A DNA stretch of 64,000 nt from Oxyruncus cristatus. Lineage: Eukaryota; Chordata; Aves; Passeriformes; Cotingidae. Shown here in pieces: positions 36,301 to 46,528 of the stretch (within the stretch, counting starts at the first letter, position 1; each line of letters begins with the position of its first letter). The translations under genes were made by a program, and so were the position numbers. The notes beneath the pieces are model-generated. The model was given only the letters and a program-made list of their open reading frames with translations, ran no database searches and was not told the origin of the DNA. The stretch spans positions 393,893 to 457,892 of the forward strand of contig VXAY01002121.1 in the NCBI GenBank assembly GCA_013399855.1, in the 5' to 3' direction.

Positions 36301-36769
36301 TTATAATTTTATACTTCTATTTCCATGCTGGCAGTGGTCAAAAATACTCCCTCCCTCACCACTGGCAGCGAAGCTCAGAGCTGTGGTCTTCCAGCTCTCA
36401 TTTGGCATTTGTCTCATACTTCTGTTTTATAATTCAAACCAGACACTTATATTTACATTACTTAAGGTAGGCATCAGGCAAGGCATCATTAAATTCAAGG
36501 AATAAAGCCTGTAAACTTAAGCAGTTGAACCTATTCTTGAGGACAGTGACTTTTTGTTATTAATGACACAGGGGACCAGCACCAAGCCCCCCACCCCTTC
36601 CGTTTTGCCGCTCAAAAGCTGGAGATAAAATGGAAGTAAATTCCCTTCACAAGCACACTCCTGTTCTCTTAGCTCACCTCCCAGTAATATGGAATACTCC
36701 CTAAAGAATGGGTAAACAACTAATTTGGGTTGAGTAAAGTAAGAGCCTCAGAGGTGATCAAAGTCACGG
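33353..36769. other. unique non-coding sequence with small AT repeats
   Basis: A TATATATATATA run lies near 33867-33889. Open frames up to 88 codons have no recognisable domain. No gene or transposon is recognised. Confidence 0.55.
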
Positions 36770-36910
36770 GTTGTTTTTTGTTTGTTTGTTTGTTTTTTAA
36801 TTCACCGTTTCTTTGTGACAACACATTATGTCAGCCCCGCCAGCTCATTTGTCTGCTGCAGTTCTATTTTATCAGCCTGGAGTAAAAAGAATTGATAAGT
36901 CTAGTCAGAT
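36770..36910. promoter_or_regulatory. candidate conserved non-coding stretch next to a (TTTG)n run
   Basis: After TTTGTTTGTTTGTTTG (about 36778-36793), the sequence from about 36800 to 36905 carries GATAA/TTATC words (TTTTATCAGCC, ATTGATAAG, CAGATAAAG) and GCCCCGCCAGC. It is repeat-free. GATA factors bind such cores. Assignment rests on motifs only. Confidence 0.2.
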
Positions 36911-37942
36911 AAAGTAAATGGAAACTCAGGACTCATTCCAATGTGCTGTACCTCGATATATTTCACAAACCTGAGAGTACTTTGTGTAGCACTAGTTGCT
37001 ATTTGTATATAAATATTGCACATTAGAAGATCTCTTAAAATAATATTTATGTTTATTTCTCCCCTTCCTGCCTCCTCTGGTTGTGTGCTTATTGGTTTTC
37101 TGATTGGAAGACAAATGTCAGGCTTTCTCACTACATTCTTTTTCAGTCTGGAATGCTACCCCCAACAAGAATTCATCTTCATTGGGAGCTTGCTGGGCTG
37201 ATAAAGCACAAGGAGATATTTGTCCAGGAGTCCTGGATACTAATGCAGCTGTAACTTATAACTGCAATAAGTTATTCTGTGCTGTGCAAGATGAGTTCCT
37301 AAAGATATTTGATCACTGCCACCGGCCAAATCTGTCTTTGCTGTAATTTTGTTGGCTAGACTAGAAGTGCGCTGAGGATGGTTCCTAAATCAGGTCTTAT
37401 TTATTAAAGGGTTTGTGAAATGTTTTTGTGTGAGGTTCCAAAATTATGAACAAAAAGGTCTGGAGGAATGGAGAAGTGCTGGTTACCAGTGGCCACTGAA
37501 TATTATATTTCTGGTGGGACAGAAGGATTTGGATTTTTTTTTTTTCTGCTTTTACTGCAGGGAGATATATCTACCCATTTGAATTCTTATTAAGATTATT
37601 TACTGTTCAGGAAGCTGCTTTGCAATTAGACACATTTAGACAATCACATCTCCCTCTCCTGATCAGCTGAAATGTCACAACATGTCAGCAGGCACCTGCC
37701 ATAAAGTTGGGGCAAGTATTTCGATTTAGGAATAGCTTTTTCTACCAGCTGGTTTGAGAGCAAGGCTCAGAGCAGGAGAAAGGGTATTGCAAAAAGGTGG
37801 AGACTGGTTAGATTTTATCTTATTTCTCTCAACATTCAAACATAGAGTTTAGATCTTGTTCTCAGACAGCACCATATTTATGCCCATGCAGGACAAACCT
37901 AATAATACCTTCTTCGTTTTTTAGGGGCAACCTTGTATAAAC
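36911..37942. other. unique non-coding sequence
   Basis: No gene or repeat family is recognised. Confidence 0.5.
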
Positions 37943-37995
37943 AGATTATGATCTTTAAGGCCTTTTCCAACCTACATCATTCCATGATTCTATGG
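37943..37995 (+). mobile_element. CR1 3'-end remnant
   Basis: TATGATCTTTAAGGCCTTTT and CCAACCTACATCATTCCATG end in ATTCTATGG. About 50 bp of a plus-strand CR1 terminus. Confidence 0.85.
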
Positions 37996-39009
37996 ATTAT
38001 GTAGTCCTGTACTGGAGTTGTCAAACAAAGTTGCAACCAAAAGAGTTGCAGCACAAAGCTCCTACTTCCTAATGACACAGCCATCAGTAAAAACTGGAAT
38101 TTGTGATGGCAGCACTGGATTCCTGTTTGGAGAGGGCAAACAGGACCTGCTGTCTCTCAAAGGGAAGCTATATAAGAAACCCAGTGTAAAGCTGTTCTGT
38201 AATAGATTTTGCATATTGATGGCCAGTAGAGAACCGGGGGGAAATAGTAAAGTCAAATTGATATAAGATAGTCAGTGTTGGGTCTTCATTTTTGAAAACA
38301 AAAGTAAAAAATTAATTTCCGGTAGACCCATCGTGTTATATTTGATAATAAATTAAACAGTCTACTTTGCTCCTAGGTGACTTAAACTTATATTTTTCTA
38401 GTCTGTCTGTGGGAGAGTTTTCAGGCAAAATGCAGTGCTTTAAAAAGAAATGTCAGGAAACTTACTTTAGTAATATGGCTATAAGAGAAGTTAGCATTTT
38501 TTAAAAGAAAGAATTAATTTAGAAAACATGAAAGCATATACTTTTCAAATTCAGCCTTTGTTTTTTCTTTTTTTTTTTTTTGTCTCAGATAAAGCAATTT
38601 ACAGAAATTAATCTGAATCTACAAATAAATTCTCTTTCTCTTTACTCCAAAAGAAAATCTTTGTTTCTCACCAGTTTACCCTTTGTTGAGCAAGAGCTTG
38701 AATTCAGAAACAGTTATCCACTGGGTAAGTTACGATCCTTTGGCAAGAAAGAAACACTTATTTTAGCACTCAACAATGCATGGGCTATTTTTTCTTTATT
38801 TTTTTTTTCCCCCCAAGTCAGAGCATTTAGTAGAAAGTCTGAAATTATCTCTAGGAGTCACTTTTATTTGATGACGTTGGAGGCAGCACGAAGGCACATG
38901 AATCCAAAATGTTGGCCGTGAATGTTAAGCCCATGTAACTCTGCTGCCAGCAAATACCAATGTTCAGCTCTGGGAGGGAGGGAAGGAAGGGTCAGGTGCA
39001 CGGGCAGGG
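37996..39009. other. unique non-coding sequence
   Basis: Contains T-rich runs near 38560-38581 and 38800-38813. The 113-codon open frame at 38580-38921 begins inside or next to the T run and shows no domain. No gene is recognised. Confidence 0.5.
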
Positions 39010-39294
39010 GGCCACAAATGGGGCCTTTTTACAAGGTCATGTCTTGACAGGGCACGTGGGAATGTCTTTAAGCTGAAAGCGGGCAGGTTTAGATTAGATA
39101 GTAGGAAGAAATTCTTCCCCGTGAGGGTGGGGAGGCCCTGGCACAGGTTGCCCAGAGAAGCTGTGGCTGCCCCATCCCTGGAGTGTCCAAGGCCAGGCCG
39201 GATGAGGCTCTGAGCAGTCTGGTCTAGTGGAAAGTGTCCCTGCCCATGGAAGGGGGTTGGACTTGGTAATATCTGAAGTCCCTTCCAACCCAAA
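39010..39294 (+). mobile_element. CR1 LINE 3' part
   Basis: GGCCTTTTTACAAGGTCATG, CTTTAAGCTGAAAGCGGGCA, TTAGATTAGATAGTAGGAAG, GGCACAGGTTGCCCAGAGAA, GGTCTAGTGGAAAGTGTCCC and GAAGTCCCTTCCAACCCAAA are the CR1 3' region in order. The ATTCTATG tail is replaced by TGAAATAG, so the extreme end is lost. Open frames on the minus strand across it (39094-39411, 38964-39365) are shadows. Confidence 0.94.
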
Positions 39295-39940
39295 TGAAAT
39301 AGCTGTGGAAGTAACTCTGCTAGAACACACAGGTGAGGTAGAATATATGTCTGTGCTGCTGCCACAGATATAAGGCTTGTAGCAAAAAAAAAACCAGGTT
39401 CCAGTTGACATCTCAGAAGCTTAGCTAAAAGGCCAGAACCACCAGAAGAACAGAGGTATTAGCACAGGTTTCCTACTGATGTTTTTATCTTTTTGTTCTC
39501 CCGGGTGAAACAGTTTTCTGAAGTCATGGGAATGACTAACATTTTTTTCAAAAAGCCAAACTTTGAAAAAAAAAATTAAAAAATCTTTATGTTGGATGAA
39601 ATTCAAGTAAATTTCAGAATAAAAGTGCTGCAAGATCTAAGATGAACATTTTGGTGGTCTTAAGGGCATTTTTGAGGTGGATTTTGGGTTTGGACAAAAC
39701 AAACAAATACAATTGAAAAAAAAAAAGTAAAAGTTTCAATTGTGTGAAACCTGTTTTCTGCAGAAAAAAATAAAATGATAATAATTAAAAAAATAACTCA
39801 GTCCTGCAAATATGCCCATTTAACAGACTGAAATAATAGGGCTTTGATTGATAAACCAATCCTCCTATAAAATCTACATTCTCTACCAAAAAGATATCAG
39901 ATTTCCTCAGTCTGTATAATATTAACCCGGTTTGATTTTA
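39295..39940. other. unique non-coding sequence
   Basis: A-rich and AT-rich. No gene or repeat family is recognised. Confidence 0.5.
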
Positions 39941-40341
39941 CAGAATAAAAGAATGGGTAGGGTTGGAAGGGACCACAGTGGGGTCACCTAGTCCAGCCCC
40001 TAAAGCACATTCCACAGAATTGTTTCCCGATGGCTTTTGAGTATCTCCAAGGAAGGAGGCTCCATAACCTCTCTGGGCAGCCTGTTTTAGAGCTCAGCAA
40101 CTCCTACAGTATAGAAGCTCTTTCTCATCTTCAGGTGGAACTTCTTGTGTTCCAGTGTCTACCCGTTGTCTTTTCTTCCATTTCTGGGCTACTCAGATAT
40201 CAGGATACTTATGTACAGTGATAAGGCCCTCTTTTTTTCTCACAGGTGAACAGGCCCATGTCCCTCAGATTTTCCTTGTAAGAGAGATGATCCAGTCCCC
40301 TCATCATCTTTGTGCCCCTCTGCTGGGCCTGCTCCAGAGTA
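39941..40341 (-). mobile_element. CR1 LINE 3' part
   Basis: The 3' end at left reads GGTAGGGTTGGAAGGGACCA and is followed by CACCTAGTCCAGCCCC, CTCTCTGGGCAGCCTGTTTT and CTTCAGGTGGAACTTCTTGT. At right the minus strand encodes the ORF2 C-terminal motif RGTKMMRGLDHLSYKENLRD and GLFTCEKKRG (canonical CR1 has 'RGLEHLSYEERLRELGLFSLEKRR'). It is 5'-truncated just beyond this motif. Confidence 0.92.
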
Positions 40342-43300
40342 GAATTAAACCTGGTGCTGCTGAGTGCAGGCTCATATCTGCACAATGATAAGTAGAAAGG
40401 TTCTGAGCGTATGCACTTGGCTACTGGCAAAGTATCAGCATCTTTCCTGTTTTCAGTTTCTGTCTCCTTCACCCTGTACCAGTCTCAATGAACCTGCATT
40501 GCAGAGACAAGTTGCTTGCAAGAGTTTTTTATACTTCTCAATTTTATTTTCTTTTCATTATAAAGCACTAGGAGCGTATTTCAACTTCTCGGGGACACAC
40601 ACCAAAGAATCCTCAATCTTTTACAAGACAGACAAAGGGAAATGAGAACTTAAAAGATTACAGCCTTCTGAGTCAATGGGAGAGGGGTCAGCAGGTAACT
40701 GGGCAAGGGGGTTTCCACGAGACTGAGCTTAATACCTGTCTTGAATATCTTCATCTGTTTCTCATTGTCCTGATTTCATCCTCTGCTGTGTCTCACTTAC
40801 ACTTGTACAAAAGGAACACGGGGTAGAACGCAGTCCAACCGTCTGCATACAGATTTCACAACTGGGGAGCTTCAACTTATTCAGTCATTCCACTAATTAC
40901 CTTGAGTTATCATCTGCTCAATCTGATTCAGTCTCCACAGCCATGAGTGATGAAAACACAATAAAAGCTTACTAATAATTATGCTTTTCTCTTTCTCATG
41001 GTCAGTATGAACCAACCCATACACAGCCTTGCAAAATACAGATCAACATTTCTTCATGTAATAGATGAGAAAATTTCAGCAGCAAACTGTGTTTAACCAG
41101 AGAGCATCTATGAGGAAATAAAGGACCTGAAGAGTACTTCCAGTATTGATAGAAGGTTTTGGGCTTAAATCATTGATTGATTATTGTAACCCCCATTGGT
41201 GTTTTCCAACCAGTGAAATTCTGCAAGGACTTTACAGCTTCTTCGTATTTTTGGAAACAGCCTTGAAGGACACTCTTAATTTGCTTTTTAAGGCAGCTGA
41301 ACAAGAGAAGAAACAAGCAATCTGATAATTCATTTCTGCAGTCCCTCCCACCATGAGCAGACAAAATCCATGGCAGCCTTCTCGAGGCAGGAGCAGCTGT
41401 GCTGTGAGCACATGCTTATGAGGGTCTGTCAACAGAAGTGGACAAGTATTGCAAAATCACGTGTTTTAATTTCCACCTGAGACGTTACGTAAAAATAATA
41501 TGGTGAAAATTGAATAGACATGAAAATACATCTTAGCTACTATTTTTATATAAACGGAGCCACGCTCTAAAATGAAGTAGAAAACCCACTCAGAAGAAGC
41601 AGGTTATTGCTCTGTTTTTAAGGATTTCAGTCTTTTTTTGATTGGTTGGAATGAATGAAGTGAACTACGGAAGTTACTTGCAACATTCTCACTTTCAGAT
41701 CTCAGTCTCTAAGAGATACATGGTTTCAGAAACAGTAATATCAATGCAATTGGATTGCATGGATTTTAATATTTTTGCATGCTGCAGCTGTTGAACTTTC
41801 CACCTTGTTTTTCTCTAATTAGGTCTCCTATGGACCCTCTTCTACATGCTGCCAGTTTCAATACAACCTTGAACCTTTCAACACACTTGAAATTTCTACC
41901 TGTTGCATCTGGCTGACACTTTTTTAAGGCTAAAAGTCTTTGAAAGGAAAATATGAGGATGAATGTAAAGAGAGGCAGGTGTTTGATCAAATGGAAGATC
42001 ATTTTTTCAGGAACATGAGAAAAATAAACTGGGAGTAATTCTTTCTATCTGCAGGTCTCTACACAAAGGTTATTCCTTCAATGTGAAGAAGTCTTTGCTA
42101 CATGAGAAGCTCCTCGTGTTCTCCTGATGTCAACAAGGCTGGTACTGCTCCATTTCACTGGAAACTGGAAGGGCCATTCTACAGCTCCGTGACGATGTTT
42201 CCTGCATGGGAGGAGAACTTTCTTCTCTCTCATGATTGAGTTGAAGGAGTTGCGCTTCTCTGTGGTTACTGTATCAGGGAGCTGTTGCCTCCATGTCCCT
42301 GACCCGGCATGTTCTGTGTGTCGTCCTTCTCTGCTCCTTGCCCATGCACTGCTTTAGCAATAGTGTAATGTTGCCACTTAAGAAAACTTAGAATTTTTCC
42401 TACTGCCTAGAAAGTAGTTACTTTGAAATTCAGTCAGGGATATTAAAATCTTTTGAGGATATTTTGAAGTGTGTGTGCTCTCAAACCTGAATATTATTGT
42501 TAGCATTTTCTTTCTATGGTCCCTACAAGACTCACTGACAAAACTCTGAGCCCAGTCTCCTGGCAGGGGAACAGATGACCAGCAATTTTGGGGCCACCCA
42601 CTCTGACTCCTGGCAGACAGTCCAGCCCTTCGATGAGTTTTTCTGATAAACACCACACTCCATGTATGTGTAATGACCTTGGTGTTTCACGAGCAGCTTA
42701 AGGTTTGTTGAAAGGTCATAGGTTGGAAAATCGCCCTCTCCACTCACTGCTCAGAAAAACGAAATCAGATGAGAAGATCTAACAGAATCAGATCACACCA
42801 AATTAAACTAACACAATCTGTTAATCTCCCTTTCGGTTCTTCCAGCCTCCTGGTAAACAATAACCAATACTACACTTCTAGGCAAATAAGGTGCCTTTAT
42901 TAAGTCAGGAATGCATGAGAACATAAAATTGGCATTTTGGTAATTTATTATCATCTTGGGAAACAGAAGGGAGAATCTTCAACCTCAAAACGATTCACCG
43001 GCTTCAGTTAACAGAAAAAAACAACCTCTCTTTCTCAGAACACGTATCTTTTTGAGATGCCTGCAGATATGAGGGAACTAAGTCAGAATGAACTGTGTAG
43101 GTCTGATTCAGAGCAAGAGTGAGGCAGTGGCAAATCTATCAGGCAGAGCATCCAAGAAACCACACAATTCTTGACTTTTGCTTACCTTTCAGCCCTTAGT
43201 TTTGCAACTTTCATTCTGCACCACAACCTCACCATCATCCGTGAGATTGGAACCAGTTCCACAGGTCTGTGTGCCCTCTCTCCCACATGTACCAGAGGCA

Positions 43301-43533
43301 GTTCAATGCCATGATCACAGTGGTCAGTTGTGTTGGTTTTGTCGTTTTTTCTGAGAAAGAGGGAAGAAAGGCAGATAAACTTTGGTCTAAAAATCTAGCT
43401 CTAAAATTTTGGGCTTGGACTCATAGTTGGTACTCAGAAAACACCTGTTCTATTTTTCAAATATTTAAAATATTATTTGTTTGATACTAAACAGTAAATA
43501 CTTGTTTGCTAGCTAGAATTAACCCGTCATGGT
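40342..43533. other. unique non-coding sequence
   Basis: About 3.2 kb without recognised repeats or genes. Open frames of 60-92 codons have no recognisable domain. Confidence 0.55.
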
Positions 43534-43616
43534 TCAACCTAAATATAATACATACTTATATTATATGTTATAATGTGTAGATTATTTACATGTTTCATAT
43601 ATTATATTTAGGTTGA
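43534..43616. repeat. AT-rich inverted repeat (21-bp arms, 41-bp spacer)
   Basis: The left arm at 43534-43554 begins TCAACCTAAATATAAT and the right arm at 43596-43616 ends ATTATATTTAGGTTGA. They are reverse complements with two mismatches in 21 positions. The spacer is also AT-rich. It could fold as a hairpin or be a tiny inverted-repeat element. No clear target duplication flanks it. Confidence 0.75.
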
Positions 43617-44792
43617 TTATATTATTAAACACAAATGAAAAAATCTATTTTATGTTCTGCTGATCTTCTTTAAAACATCACAGCTTGAGCTCAATTTCCA
43701 AATGTAAATGTTGTTGTTATTTGCTTGAAGGTTGAAATGCTTCATTTTGGAAAAAATAAAAATAACAATAATAGTAATAATAACAAAGATTATTTGAATA
43801 TATATATTTCTCTCACATGGTTCTTAATTTTTGAGAGTGGAGAATATATAATTAAATTCTGTCCTTAAATAATATCATTCAAATCTAAACTATAATTTTC
43901 AGATTTTAATGAAAACTAGTTGCTGAGTTTTACTCTCTTGTAACAGCAATATTTGTCTCTTGCAGTTTTATGCATTTTTTTTCAACATACATTCTCTAAG
44001 CAGAAAATGCTTTGTTGACTTAGGGCTGATGGTTGTTTATATGTAGGGTCCTAAATCTAAATTAATTTTCTTTCCTTATATTTGCAACATTTGAATATTG
44101 CCCTTAATCTGAAATCCCCTAAGTGATCTCAGTAATTATCCCACCCTGGCAAAGGGATGTTCACCGTGATCCATAATTGTTTTTCCTGATTCTTGGTCTT
44201 AAACTTCTCTGAACAATGTATTAGATTTCCCAGGAATGGGGAGGCACTCCGGAGAAGCAGAATAATCATGCCAGTATAGATTCTGCTGTAAGGGTATATG
44301 TTATTTCTTAGCTCTATAAACTGTGAGTAGGGCTGTTTGGCTGTTTGTGGTTTTTTTTTTTTTTTCCCAAGCTCGTATATACCTATTTTATGCTTTACTG
44401 CTCTGTTGGCAAATTTTAATTTATTTTTATTTCCAATGTTTTATTATGTTTGCGCTCAGCTGAGTTAGAGACCAGAATGGGTGATTGTTATACAGTAGTT
44501 TACTTTTAAAAGAAATAGGGCTTCTCAAGCAGCTAATACAGGAAGATGTATCACCAGCTTGAATAATTGTGACAACCATAGACGGTATCAGTGCCTGTTT
44601 GTTTGCACAATACCCTACTGCATTAAGAAAGCCATCCCAGCTGTCTTGGGCTCTGGAGTCACCCATTTCATCACTTGACACTGCAGCAGATGTTATGGAT
44701 TGATAACAGACTTCACTTCATTCACTCCACATCTAAGATTACCCCTAGAAAAAAAAAAAATCAAATACATTATAACACTCCCAGCCATTTGT
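43617..44792. other. unique non-coding sequence
   Basis: AT-rich, with AATAATAGTAATAATAAC-type patches near 43763-43785 and fifteen T at 44351-44365. No gene is recognised. Confidence 0.5.
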
Positions 44793-44846
44793 AAAAAAAA
44801 AAAAAAANNNNNNNNNNNNNNNNNNNNNNNNNNNNNNNNNNNNNNN
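44793..44846. other. assembly gap (N) after poly-A
   Basis: Fifteen A (44793-44807) lead into 39 N (44808-44846). As with the first gap, a homopolymer caused the break. An apparent open frame across it (44700-44915) contains unknown residues and is not evidence of a gene. Confidence 0.95.
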
Positions 44847-45812
44847 TCAGCAATCTATTCTCTTTCCTACAGCATTAAATGGCTCCTTTTTGGTTTTGAA
44901 AATATATATTTTTAAATTTTTTTTTTTTACTTAAAACATTCACAGTGGGCTGTATGCATCTTACTATGTCCTCTGAAAGAGACAGAAAGATGGAGATAGA
45001 TTTAATGATTTAATTATTTGCAGACTCAGACAGGTTTTAGCATTATGAGTTACATTCCCATTATATCAGATGCCTTATGTTTTTAGTGATAGTATGTTAA
45101 TGCAGCACATTTATTGTGTTGGTGGCAGAAATACCAGACAAACCAAGCACGGCAGTTTTGGGTCTAGTAGGCAAATAATGTGGTTTTTATGTGCCCTGCC
45201 TTCCTTCTGGTGATGCTGGGCACTGTATTTTATTTGAGATACAGTAGGGGAATTTGTATGGAAAAACTGTAGTGTCATGCAGAAAAGTGACCAGAAAACG
45301 TGTATTTGTGGCAGGGCAGGGGTTGCCCACTCACCTTTTAAGAATACAGCTGATGGAAGAACTGCATAAAATACACAGAGGGAATAAAATGTAGGGTGTT
45401 GTCCTACCATCACCTGCAGACTGAATCATGAGGATGAGGGTATTCATGGGACCCTCTTCTCTGTCTTTGAAGGGGCTGGAGCAGTGGGTGTCTTCTGCGG
45501 GATTGTGCCAAATAATACTGTGTCCTGTGAAAGTTAAAATGAAAGCACCAAGGTTTGGTTTCACTGTGCTGACTGGGCAATTACATGAATCACCTGGAAT
45601 GGGAGCAGAGCCACCCTGTGTTCCCTGTGCAGCTGCCCAGAGGTCCTGGGCAGGCTGGTTCACACCCTGCAGTAGATCCCAGCTCTGTCTCTCACTGGCT
45701 GTATGGGCTCCTAGGACAGGCAGGGTCTAGCTTGGCTCAACCAGTGATGTGGCTGGAGATATGTGAGAGAAATGTAAGGTTTAGGGTGGGATTTCAGTGA
45801 ATTCTACGGGAA
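44847..45812. other. unique non-coding sequence
   Basis: Somewhat more GC-rich toward 45420-45780. Overlapping open frames of 100-110 codons occur on both strands (45331-45663 minus, 45428-45730 plus) without a recognisable domain, and they lie just beside an LTR. I do not recognise a gene. Confidence 0.5.
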
Positions 45813-46528
45813 TGTGGTGGGTTTGACCTTGACCTTGACTGACCATCAGGGGCTCACCAAGCTCCTCTATCACTGCCCCTTCTCAATTAGGACAGGGAGA
45901 GAAAATGCAATGGAAAGCTTATAGGTCAGGATAAGGAGTGTGAGATCATAGACAAAACATATTTGACTTAGGGAAATTAATTTATTTTTTTTGCCAATTA
46001 AACAGAGTAGGCTCATGAGAAACAAAAACAAACCTAAAATTGCCTTCCCCCAATCCCTCCATTCTATCCAGGCTCAACTTTACTTCCAGTTCTTCTACTT
46101 GCTCCCCTTGAGCGATGGAGGAGACTAGGAATGGGGTTGGTCAGTTCATAATCCATCTTTAGCACAGTCCTCCTCATGCTCTTCATCCTCCTCATGCTCT
46201 TCACCTCCTCCAGTGTGGAGTCCCTGACATGAAATACTGTCCTTCATGAAGTTTTCCCCCCTGACATGCGTGTCTGTTGGCTCCCACATTTTCTCATTCT
46301 TGTCTCCCAGATGTTGTCCCACAGCTCTTTTCCCTCCTCCTAAAAAGGTTATCACAGAGGTTTTACTGTTGTCACTGATGGGCTCTGCTTTGGCCAGCAG
46401 CAGGTCTGTCCTGGAGCTGCTGGAACTGACTTTGTGCGACACAGGGGCAGCTTCTGGTGTAATCTCAAATATGCCACACCTGCAGCCTCCTCTAGTACTA
46501 AAGCCTTGCCAAATAAACCTCATACACA
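45813..46528 (-). mobile_element. solo LTR of an avian endogenous retrovirus
   Basis: In element orientation (minus strand) it begins near TGTGTATGAGGTTTATTTGG and continues with CAGCAGCTCCAGGACAGACC, CTGGCCAAAGCAGAGCCCAT and CACTGGAGGAGGTGAAGAGC. Next are an A-rich stretch with an AATAAA signal (minus strand at 45981-45986) and AGTGATAGAGGAGCTTGGTG. It ends GGTCAAACCCACCACA at 45813. I recognise this block order from a widespread bird ERV LTR family. About 716 bp remain, shorter than full copies as I recall them, so internal loss is likely. No retroviral coding region adjoins it. The 134-codon open frame (46146-46550) lies within the LTR and is not a host gene. Confidence 0.85.
46168..46203 (-). 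repeat. 18-bp perfect tandem duplication inside the LTR
   Basis: TCCTCCTCATGCTCTTCA occurs twice in a row (46168-46185, 46186-46203). Read on the minus strand it repeats the acidic string EEHEED in the LTR open frame. It is private to this copy unless other copies show it. Confidence 0.9.

Noticed and set aside
43527..43540. GTCATGGTTCAACC as an LTR terminus
   Set aside because: Short, and it runs straight into the AT-rich inverted repeat with no further LTR sequence.
45331..45730. Overlapping open frames of 100-110 codons on both strands near the LTR
   Set aside because: They overlap in opposite directions, have no recognisable motif and reflect slightly higher GC locally.
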